Source: Photobacterium leiognathi
Lineage (GTDB): Bacteria > Pseudomonadota > Gammaproteobacteria > Enterobacterales > Vibrionaceae
DNA: 64,000 nt
Assembly (NCBI RefSeq): GCF_030685535.1
Contig: NZ_CP131601.1
Location: 310,001 to 374,000, forward strand
Direction of reading: 5' to 3'
Below, piece after piece: positions 27,483 through 36,325 of the stretch (positions are counted from its first letter, which is position 1; the number at the start of each line of letters is the position of its first letter). Both the position numbers and the translations under genes were made by a program. The notes beneath the pieces are model-generated. The model saw only the letters and a list, made by a program, of their open reading frames with translations. It was not told the DNA's origin and did no database searches.

Positions 27483-30400
27483 ATGAAGGCGTGCTTTCAA
27501 ACTTTATTATTATTTTTGTTTTCTACGCTGATTGCTTTTCAGGTTAATGCTGGCGAATATGAATTTGGTTCATTCGATACTAGTGCATGTTCTTCTTTAG
27601 TAGTTGAAGAATCAGAAGATAGTTATGATGACGAACCTGGTTGTAAAATTACATTTAAAAAATCATTTTCAACGAGACCTCTTGTCTTTTTGATGCCCAC
27701 TATACCGAGTATTAATACTGATGATGATGCACCACAGACATTGTCATTATTAAACGTTACTAAATCATCTTTTTCTGTAGCTCAGGTTGTTGCTCCTCTA
27801 GCAAAACAATATTCGAACTTACGGGAAAATAAAATGCCAACTATTTCTTATTTAGCTATCGAAGCAGGAATAACTGAATTTGACGATGGTCATAAAGTCT
27901 TTGCTAAGGTTATTTCAACAAAGCGATTTGTATCTGCGGGTAAGCAGTCAGATCCTGCCTATCAAACTATTAATTTACCTGAGTTTATAAATCAATCACC
28001 TATAATATTGTCTGAAGTTCAGACTAGAAAAAATGAACGTTGGTTAACAACTGCTATAAATAATATCAGTTCATCTGAATTTGATTTAAGTCTTGAATTG
28101 ACTCGAGTTAATAGAACAAAGAGTTTTTTGGATGATAATGAAAGAGTGGCATACCTTGTTAGCTTACCAAATGTTGGAGAAACGCAGGGATATGACTATG
28201 AGTTTACTCTTGCGGAAGTCATTGCTAATAGTAGAAAAACTAAACCATTACAATATACATGTGATTCGGATATAATATTTAGCAACCAAAACTACGCTAT
28301 TTTACCGAATGTTATCGCAGGTAAATTGACTCGAAATGGTGGTCAAGGCGGTTGGTTACGTCGCTGTGCACTTAAAAATAACAGTGTAAGTTTTGTTATT
28401 GATGAAGATATTCCTGAGAGTACAAATATTTCTAGCAGAAGACATACTAATGAAAAAGTAGGTTTCTTGGCTTTTGCTAAAAAGCCGAGCTTGCAACCTG
28501 TAACTGGTGATGAATGTAAGTATTTTTTAGGTCCAGCCCAAACATGGGAAGGCAGACATCTTCCTTTATTACAGATAGGGCAAAGTAGCAGATTAATAAA
28601 TACTTATGAAAGTGAAAATAAACGATATGTTGGTTTTAACCAAGAACATATTTTTAATAACCTTGAAAAAGGTTGTGATGATGATAAATGTAATGCGAGT
28701 GAAAGTTTAATTGTAAATCTTGAGAATAAACCTCAATTGCCTCAATTTGAAGAAAATAAAAGTAGTAATACATTTGATGCAGGGAAACAAATTGAACCTG
28801 AGATCTCATACAGTCAATATAAAAGCCTATCTGTTAGAGGTGGTTCTATAACTTTAGATAAGGATATGAAGATTGAAACTTTATCTTTAGATTCTAATAG
28901 TAAACTAACCTTAAAAACAGGTACATATTGGATTGATAGTTTTATCGTAAATGGTTCTCGAATTGTTATTCCAGAAAATAATAAAGTAGTTATATATACC
29001 AGAGGTTACTCTTTTAACCATACGTCAGGAACTAATGGCGCTTTAATTAATATTGATGGTAGTTCAGATAACTTGGTAATTTACGCCTATAATGAGCCAC
29101 CAACTTCATCTTTGTTATTTAAAACATATAATGCAATTTCGAATGCATCTATTATAAAAGCGTTAATATATTCAGAGAAAAAAACTTACTTAAGTAACGA
29201 TGCAATAGTATATGGTTCGGTAACGATTAATCAGATAGAACTAATTAATAAATCAAAAATTATTGGTGAAAGTGAATGTTTTAATCCTAAACCGGATAAT
29301 TTCATTTTAGAAATCGAACCTGAAACAGCGTTTTCATTAACTTGTGATTATTTCCCTGTGACGTTCCGTGTCAAAAAAGAAGATGGAACACTGGCTGATA
29401 CTTATTCTGGCAGCGTGTCTGTAACAACCAATATTACAGAGTCAGGAAAAGCCTCATGGTTTCCAATCGATAGTGACACGCCATATAAAGATATCTCGGA
29501 AGAGACTAGCGTTAATATTGTTAACGGTATTGGTCAGCTGCGATTAAAAAGCCATGATTACATCGGCAATATTGCGGTGACTGGGCAATTAGATAATTCA
29601 CCATCAACCAATATCGTGAAAGGTAATTATACCTTTGTGCCGTTTAAATTTGGTTTTGAACTTAGTCTTGTGAAAGTGATTGCGGGTAAACCTACAGCGG
29701 TAAAAATAAAAGCATTAGCTTGTGAGAATGATGAAGCGACGGTTGCAACAGGTTATAGTGGAAATAAGCTATTAAGTATCTCGAGCGCATTTTTACAGCC
29801 GTCAACGAAGGGTAATGGTGACCTAGAGCTAAAAGCCCTCAGCAGTGATTGGCAAAATCAACAAGAAACGTTTTCTTTCCTAAATGGAGTCGCTGAATTC
29901 TCATTACGATATCCCGATGCAGGCATTGTTGATTTAAAACTTGCTGATCCTAAATGCTCAATATCTAACGGTTGCGATATTTTACCATCAGATACTCTAC
30001 CGAAAAGTTTTGCTGATTGGACACAATTAGAAGGCTCTGTTGAAGTGCATGCTCGCCCGTGGACATTTGCCGTATGCCCAAAAAATAAAGATGGTGATTA
30101 TGTTAAGGCTGATGGTACATCATCGTCAGGTGAAGGCTTTGTTGCTGCAGGTGATAAATTTGATGTGGACGTAAGACCGATTGTCTGGCGCAGTGCGGGA
30201 TCTGAAACAGCAGATATTAATAGCCTGTATTCTAACAGCATTGATTTGTGTGAAAGCGTAATAACACCTAACTTTTTTAAAGCAGGTGCTCCAGCAGCAC
30301 GTGTTGAATTATCTATTCCATCGGATCATTCAATAACACCAGTGAATGGTAAGCCTGGTGAATTGCAAGGCATTACAGTAAAAGAACACACTGAAACTTT

Positions 30401-31493
30401 AACCTATGCCGATTTATCTTGGAGTGAAGTGGGTAGTGTTCGCTTACAAGCTGATGCTAAAGCACCATATTTAACCATGACGATTAACCAAGGCTATCGC
30501 CATCTTGGACGTTTTTATCCTAAATTTTTAGAGCTCCAGCCTAATAGTTTTAACTACCCTGACGGGCATAATGAGTTTGCTTATCTCAGTCAGCCATTTA
30601 ATGCTGACCTGATGATCAAAGCAAAAAATGCATTGGGTGAGCAGGTCGAGAACTACAATGGTTTTGTTTCGGATTTCCAAGCAGAAGTGTCATTGATGGC
30701 TTATGAATATCCATCATTAAATAGCTTAAATGATCGTTTCTCGTATCATCATATTACTCGTTCAACAGAGCAAAGCTTTAAAGGCCGTTGGAATAGCGAC
30801 ATTGAACAAGTATGGCTATTAGAACGAAAATCAGTGACTAAAACACCGTTAACTACAGTGGAAGATGGACCTTGGAATGACTCGAATAGTCGCTGGGGCG
30901 GGTATATTTCCTCGCATCATGATCCTATTTTTATCCGCAATACCGCTAAAGATGTAACAGATGATGTTGATAGCAAGCAGGTTGCCCATTTTGAGACAAC
31001 ACCTAATTTACATTATGGGCGCATGGTACTAAGTGACGCGATTAGCATGTTTGATAAACCTGTCACTATTCCACTTAAAATTGAACATTGGAATGGAACT
31101 GAGTTTGTCACACATGGTGATGATAGTGGCTCTAAATATAATAGTAACTATTTCTGTAAGGTGGCATTACATCCGACAGGTGCTGAGAATGAATCGATAT
31201 TAACCGCGAATAAGATAGATAACGTGACATTAGGTAAAAGCGATAAAATTGAAGCGCATCCTAATCTTTCTAAACCGGATGATTATAAAAAACAACAAAC
31301 CCGTTTTTGGTTACGAATCGCTAATGATGCTCCGGTTGATATAGGTTGTAGCCAAGACAATAAAGAATACCAGCCTTGGCTCACTTACAATTGGCGTGAA
31401 TTAGGGGATGAAGATCCATCTGCCGTGGTGACTTTTGGGGTGTATCGAGGCAATGATCGTATCGTTTATCGAGGTGAAAAAGGGCTAAATTAA
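27483..31493 (+). CDS. MshQ paralog, copy 2
   Basis: A 1336-residue secreted protein with a signal peptide (MKACFQTLLLFLFSTLIAFQ, cleavage near VNAG). The start at 27483 has AAAGGGA at good spacing. The architecture repeats copy 1: SFSTRPLVFLMPT near the N-terminus, RRHTNEKVGFLAF, a cysteine junction ECFNPKPD, then the MshQ C-terminal region ending LGDEDPSAVVTFGVYRGNDR. The first 1,800 bases are much more AT-rich and the protein there diverges strongly from copy 1, while the C-terminal half is similar, giving a mosaic look. It is separated from copy 1 by a terminator, which suggests independent or alternative expression. Confidence 0.85.
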   Translation: MKACFQTLLLFLFSTLIAFQVNAGEYEFGSFDTSACSSLVVEESEDSYDDEPGCKITFKKSFSTRPLVFLMPTIPSINTDDDAPQTLSLLNVTKSSFSVAQVVAPLAKQYSNLRENKMPTISYLAIEAGITEFDDGHKVFAKVISTKRFVSAGKQSDPAYQTINLPEFINQSPIILSEVQTRKNERWLTTAINNISSSEFDLSLELTRVNRTKSFLDDNERVAYLVSLPNVGETQGYDYEFTLAEVIANSRKTKPLQYTCDSDIIFSNQNYAILPNVIAGKLTRNGGQGGWLRRCALKNNSVSFVIDEDIPESTNISSRRHTNEKVGFLAFAKKPSLQPVTGDECKYFLGPAQTWEGRHLPLLQIGQSSRLINTYESENKRYVGFNQEHIFNNLEKGCDDDKCNASESLIVNLENKPQLPQFEENKSSNTFDAGKQIEPEISYSQYKSLSVRGGSITLDKDMKIETLSLDSNSKLTLKTGTYWIDSFIVNGSRIVIPENNKVVIYTRGYSFNHTSGTNGALINIDGSSDNLVIYAYNEPPTSSLLFKTYNAISNASIIKALIYSEKKTYLSNDAIVYGSVTINQIELINKSKIIGESECFNPKPDNFILEIEPETAFSLTCDYFPVTFRVKKEDGTLADTYSGSVSVTTNITESGKASWFPIDSDTPYKDISEETSVNIVNGIGQLRLKSHDYIGNIAVTGQLDNSPSTNIVKGNYTFVPFKFGFELSLVKVIAGKPTAVKIKALACENDEATVATGYSGNKLLSISSAFLQPSTKGNGDLELKALSSDWQNQQETFSFLNGVAEFSLRYPDAGIVDLKLADPKCSISNGCDILPSDTLPKSFADWTQLEGSVEVHARPWTFAVCPKNKDGDYVKADGTSSSGEGFVAAGDKFDVDVRPIVWRSAGSETADINSLYSNSIDLCESVITPNFFKAGAPAARVELSIPSDHSITPVNGKPGELQGITVKEHTETLTYADLSWSEVGSVRLQADAKAPYLTMTINQGYRHLGRFYPKFLELQPNSFNYPDGHNEFAYLSQPFNADLMIKAKNALGEQVENYNGFVSDFQAEVSLMAYEYPSLNSLNDRFSYHHITRSTEQSFKGRWNSDIEQVWLLERKSVTKTPLTTVEDGPWNDSNSRWGGYISSHHDPIFIRNTAKDVTDDVDSKQVAHFETTPNLHYGRMVLSDAISMFDKPVTIPLKIEHWNGTEFVTHGDDSGSKYNSNYFCKVALHPTGAENESILTANKIDNVTLGKSDKIEAHPNLSKPDDYKKQQTRFWLRIANDAPVDIGCSQDNKEYQPWLTYNWRELGDEDPSAVVTFGVYRGNDRIVYRGEKGLN

Positions 31494-31529
31494 GCCTTAG
31501 TGCAAATAAATTGCAAATCTGTGGCAGGT

Positions 31530-31559
31530 TTGACAATCCTTGCCTTGTTTCAGTGTCTA
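31530..31559 (+). promoter_or_regulatory. candidate mreB promoter
   Basis: A perfect -35 hexamer TTGACA at 31530-31535 is followed after 18 bases by TGTCTA (31554-31559), a poor -10 element. It is placed about 60 bases before the mreB start, in the gap after mshQ copy 2. Confidence 0.4.
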
Positions 31560-31610
31560 GCGCTTGGTACATTTAGTCCAATTTAACGAATTTTGAGCTT
31601 TCAGGATTAG

Positions 31611-32663
<1,053 letters not shown>

Positions 32664-32703
32664 TGCCTGCGTTAGTGTTCTATAAAACAGGTCATAGTGT
32701 TAG

Positions 32704-33513
32704 ATGAAACCTATCTTTGGCAGAGGCCCATCTCTGCAATTACGCCTGTTTCTTGCCATATTATTATCGGCTAGCTTAATGCTAGCCGATAATCGTCTTA
32801 GTGCTTTTGCCGATGTTCGTTACTTTTTGAACTCAGCAATCGCTCCGCTTCAATATGCTGCTAATTTACCTCGTGAATTATTGGATGGCCTGAATGGGCA
32901 AATGAGTTCACATAAGCAATTATTAGCTGAAAACAAAGCGTTGAAGCGTGATTTGCTAATGATGAAAAGTAATGTGCTATTGCTTGATCAACTACAGCAA
33001 GAAAACCAGCGTTTAAGAAATTTATTAGGTTCACCGTTTGTTCGTGGTGAACGTAAGATGATCGCAGAGGTTATGGCGGTTGATTCTGATTCTTATAGTT
33101 ATCAGGTGATGATTGATAAAGGACGCGTCGATGGGGTTTATGAAGGCCAGCCTGTTATCAACGATAAAGGTATTGTTGGTCAGGTTTCCTATGTTGGTGC
33201 CCATAATAGCCGCGTATTATTATTGATCGACCCAAATAATGCGATCCCTGTACAAGTGGTACGTAATGACATTCGTGTTATTGCAACCGGTATAGGTAAA
33301 AGTGATGAAATTCAGCTAGAGCACGTGCCTAGTAGTACCGATATTCGTGTTGGTGATTTATTGGTAAGTTCTGGCTTAGGTGGTCGTTATCCAGAAGGAT
33401 ATCCGGTTGCTCGCGTTACTGAATTTTCGTTTGATAATAAGCGTCCATTTGCTCAGATCATGGCAAAACCAACGGTGCAATTTGACCGTCTACGTTACTT
33501 ATTATTAGTGTGA
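32704..33513 (+). CDS. mreC: rod shape-determining protein MreC, C-terminal tail cut by a premature TGA
   Basis: The ORF gives 269 residues: a short cytoplasmic start, one membrane helix (about 12-30), a coiled coil (about 65-105) and the two beta-barrel domains of MreC, ending FDRLRYLLLV. The TGA at 33511-33513 stands where relatives have Trp (in E. coli ...RYVLLLW). The same frame continues for 55 sense codons (LTPRESMSETPAAET..., Ala/Thr/Glu-rich) to a TAG at 33677-33679 that overlaps the mreD start. The ancestral gene was therefore about 324 codons. The core is intact, so the product is likely functional. The 5' part also contains a 13-base perfect inverted repeat. Confidence 0.93.
   Translation: MKPIFGRGPSLQLRLFLAILLSASLMLADNRLSAFADVRYFLNSAIAPLQYAANLPRELLDGLNGQMSSHKQLLAENKALKRDLLMMKSNVLLLDQLQQENQRLRNLLGSPFVRGERKMIAEVMAVDSDSYSYQVMIDKGRVDGVYEGQPVINDKGIVGQVSYVGAHNSRVLLLIDPNNAIPVQVVRNDIRVIATGIGKSDEIQLEHVPSSTDIRVGDLLVSSGLGGRYPEGYPVARVTEFSFDNKRPFAQIMAKPTVQFDRLRYLLLV
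32763..32793 (+). repeat. 13-base perfect inverted repeat inside mreC
   Basis: ATTATCGGCTAGC at 32763-32775 is the exact reverse complement of GCTAGCCGATAAT at 32781-32793, with TTAAT between them. In mRNA it would form a very stable hairpin about 60 bases into mreC, within the membrane-helix codons. Confidence 0.85.
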
Positions 33514-33670
33514 CTAACGCCTCGTGAGAGCATGTCAGAGACACCAGCGGCTGAAACTTCTGCGGTATCTGGTGCAGTATCAACGCTTGGATCAACTGCA
33601 GAAGCAAAGCCAGCAACATCAGAAAACACGGTGTCTGCTGAGCAGAAAAAGCCAACCAATGAGGTGACGC

Positions 33671-34159
33671 ATGTCAACTAGCCAAGCACATGGCCGAATT
33701 TGGATTTGGCTGTCTTTTATCTTTGCTCTGGTATTGCAAGCTGCGCCATGGCCGGGAGAGTTAGAGCCGTTTCGCCCTTCGTGGGTATTGCTGATCACCT
33801 GTTATTGGGTGTTAGCGCTGCCTCACCGTGTGAACGTTGGTACGGCACTGATCATTGGTCTACTGTGGGATCTGATTTTAGGATCAACACTGGGTGTTCG
33901 TGGTTTAATGATGTCGGTAATCGCGTACATCGTTGCCCTTAACTTTAGGGTGTTACGAAACCTATCATTAGGCCAACAGGCGATTGTTTTTGCCTTGCTT
34001 TCATTAGTCGGTAAGTTAATTGAGTTTTGGGCAGAATATTTGGTCTCGAGTGTGAGCTTTGAACCACAACAACTTTGGGCGGTATTATTAAACTTTATCT
34101 TATGGCCGTGGTTGTTCTTATTGCTTCGACGAATACGTCGCAAGCTCTCAATTCGTTAG
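33671..34159 (+). CDS. mreD: rod shape-determining protein MreD
   Basis: A 162-residue, highly hydrophobic protein with about five membrane helices, typical MreD size. It contains WPGELEPFRPSWVLLITCYW near the N-terminus and the cytoplasmic end LLRRIRRKLSIR. With MreC it activates the elongasome. Its ATG lies inside the last codons of the original mreC frame, which supports the view that mreC once extended to 33679. A hairpin terminator follows. Confidence 0.95.
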   Translation: MSTSQAHGRIWIWLSFIFALVLQAAPWPGELEPFRPSWVLLITCYWVLALPHRVNVGTALIIGLLWDLILGSTLGVRGLMMSVIAYIVALNFRVLRNLSLGQQAIVFALLSLVGKLIEFWAEYLVSSVSFEPQQLWAVLLNFILWPWLFLLLRRIRRKLSIR

Positions 34160-34166
34160 AAATATG

Positions 34167-34202
34167 AAATAAGGGGAAGCCAATTTGGTATTCCCCTTAT
34201 TT
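34167..34202 (+). terminator. hairpin terminator after mreD
   Basis: AAATAAGGGGAA (34167-34178) pairs with TTCCCCTTATTT (34191-34202), and the inner bases CCAA/TTGG extend the stem. It is followed by TATAATTAAATG rather than a pure U run. Confidence 0.75.
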
Positions 34203-34248
34203 ATAATTAAATGTATTTAAAGTATAAAGATTAGATTCGAGGTGTAAC

Positions 34249-34821
34249 ATGTCTGCAATTCAATTATATCTTGCTTCAGGTTCGCCTCGTCGAATGGAGT
34301 TATTAACTCAATTGGGTTACCACTTTGAACGTGTTGTTGTGGATGTGGAAGAGTGTCACCAACAAGGTGAAAGCCCTGAGCAATATGTTCAACGTTTATC
34401 CCGTGATAAAGCATTAGCGGGCGTAAAAGCCGCGGTGCAAGACTTACCGATTTTAGGATCTGACACAATTGTGGTGGCAGATCAGCAAATATTGGAAAAA
34501 CCAGTCGATTTTCAAGATGCAGAGCGTATGCTGAAACTGTTGTCTGGTCGTCAGCATCAAGTTATGACAGCAGTAACCGTTGCAACGAAAACACGTGTAG
34601 AAACCAAGTTAGTCATCACACAAGTGTGGTTCAAGACTTTGTCAGATAACGAGATCAAAAAATATTGGCAGAGTGGTGAGCCGCAAGATAAAGCGGGAAG
34701 TTATGGCATTCAGGGCTTGGGTGGCAAATTCGTTGAACGTATTGATGGCAGTTTTTATGCAGTGATGGGGTTACCGTTAGTAGAAACCGACATCCTGCTG
34801 CAAGATTTTTTAAAGTTATAA
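34249..34821 (+). CDS. maf: Maf family nucleotide pyrophosphatase (YhdE-type, dTTP/UTP)
   Basis: A 190-residue Maf protein. The N-terminal substrate loop SGSPRRMELLTQLGY, the catalytic Asp in PILGSDTIVV, and the later GSYGIQGLGGKFVERIDG are all present. By its position between mre and rng it corresponds to YhdE, which hydrolyses dTTP, UTP and modified pyrimidine nucleotides as a house-cleaning enzyme. An AGGTG ribosome binding site lies before the ATG. Rng follows after 12 bases. Confidence 0.93.
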   Translation: MSAIQLYLASGSPRRMELLTQLGYHFERVVVDVEECHQQGESPEQYVQRLSRDKALAGVKAAVQDLPILGSDTIVVADQQILEKPVDFQDAERMLKLLSGRQHQVMTAVTVATKTRVETKLVITQVWFKTLSDNEIKKYWQSGEPQDKAGSYGIQGLGGKFVERIDGSFYAVMGLPLVETDILLQDFLKL

Positions 34822-34833
34822 GTAGAGGCAACC

Positions 34834-36303
34834 ATGAGCACTGAGCTGCTGATCAATGTGACGCCAAGTGAAACACGCGTCGCAATGATTGAACATGGCG
34901 TACTGCAAGAGATCCACATTGAACGTGAATCTAAACGCGGTATCGTCGGAAATATTTACAAAGGGCGTGTAAGCCGTGTACTTCCTGGTATGCAGGCGGC
35001 TTTTGTCGATATTGGATTAGATAAAGCGGCATTTTTACATGCTTCAGATATCGTTCCTCATACTGAGTGTGTGGCTGAAAATGAGAAAAAACAGTTTCAG
35101 GTTCGCGATATCTCTGAGTTAGTGCGCCAAGGGCAAGATATTGTTGTACAGGTAGTCAAAGATCCACTGGGTACCAAAGGGGCACGTTTAACCACAGACA
35201 TTACTTTGCCATCACGTTATTTAGTTTTCATGCCAGGAGCGAGCCATGTTGGTGTTTCTCAGCGTATTGAAAGTGAAAAAGAACGTGACCGCTTGAAAAA
35301 AGCCGTAATGCAACATTGCGACGATTTAGGCGGCTTTATTATTCGTACCGCAGCTGAAGGGGCGAATACCGATGAAGTGGCGCAAGATGCGGCATTTTTG
35401 AAGCACTTATGGCGTAAAGTATTAGAGCGCCGTGCGAAATATAAACCTCGTTCAATGCTATACGGTGAACTAGGTTTAGCGCAGCGTATTTTACGTGATT
35501 TTGTCGGCACCGAAATTGATAACATCAAAGTGGATTCGCGCTTATCGTTTGAAAAGCTGAAAGAATTTACTGATGAATTTGTACCAGAAGTTACCGAAAA
35601 TATTGAATATTATTCAGGTCAGCAGCCGATTTTTGATCTGTATGATACCGAGGCTGAGATCCAGCGCTCACTGGATCGTAAAGTCGAGATGAAATCCGGT
35701 GGCTATTTGATCATTGATCAAACTGAAGCCATGACCACCATTGATATCAATACTGGTGCTTTTGTCGGTCGTCGTAATTTAGATGAAACCATCTTTAATA
35801 CCAATATTGAAGCGACCAAAGCCATTGCTCGTCAATTACGTCTTCGTAATTTAGGTGGCATTATTATTATCGATTTTATTGATATGGTGTCAGATGAGCA
35901 TCAACGGCGTGTGCTGCAAGCGCTTGAGCAAGCCCTGTCGTATGATCGTGTAAAAACCAATATTAATGGTTTTACGCAATTAGGCTTGGTTGAGATGACC
36001 CGTAAGCGTACCCGTGAGAGTATTGAGCATGTGTTATGTGGCACTTGCCCTTCTTGTGATGGACGTGGCACGGTGAAAACGGTCGAAAGCGTCTGTTACG
36101 AGATCCTACGCGAAATTACCCGAGTTAATCGTGCTTACGATGCCGATCGATTCATTGTTTATGTGTCGTCTGCTGTGGGTGAGGCATTAACAGGTGATGA
36201 GTCCCATGCGTTGGCTGAGCTAGAAGTGTTCATTGGTAAACAAGTGAAGATCAAGCCAGAGCCACTTTACAATCAAGAGCAGTTTGATGTGGTAATGATG
36301 TAA
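34834..36303 (+). CDS. rng: ribonuclease G
   Basis: A 489-residue RNase E/G-family endoribonuclease of full RNase G length. It has an S1-type RNA-binding domain (about 38-130), the catalytic DNase-I-like domain with TTIDINTGAF and IIIIDFIDM carrying the metal-binding aspartates, and the zinc-link CGTCPSC near 407. It matures the 5' end of 16S rRNA and degrades some mRNAs. The start has AGAGGC at good spacing. It lacks the long C-terminal scaffold of RNase E. Confidence 0.97.
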   Translation: MSTELLINVTPSETRVAMIEHGVLQEIHIERESKRGIVGNIYKGRVSRVLPGMQAAFVDIGLDKAAFLHASDIVPHTECVAENEKKQFQVRDISELVRQGQDIVVQVVKDPLGTKGARLTTDITLPSRYLVFMPGASHVGVSQRIESEKERDRLKKAVMQHCDDLGGFIIRTAAEGANTDEVAQDAAFLKHLWRKVLERRAKYKPRSMLYGELGLAQRILRDFVGTEIDNIKVDSRLSFEKLKEFTDEFVPEVTENIEYYSGQQPIFDLYDTEAEIQRSLDRKVEMKSGGYLIIDQTEAMTTIDINTGAFVGRRNLDETIFNTNIEATKAIARQLRLRNLGGIIIIDFIDMVSDEHQRRVLQALEQALSYDRVKTNINGFTQLGLVEMTRKRTRESIEHVLCGTCPSCDGRGTVKTVESVCYEILREITRVNRAYDADRFIVYVSSAVGEALTGDESHALAELEVFIGKQVKIKPEPLYNQEQFDVVMM

Positions 36304-36325
36304 TGGGTGCAGTGGGGAACAGTAA

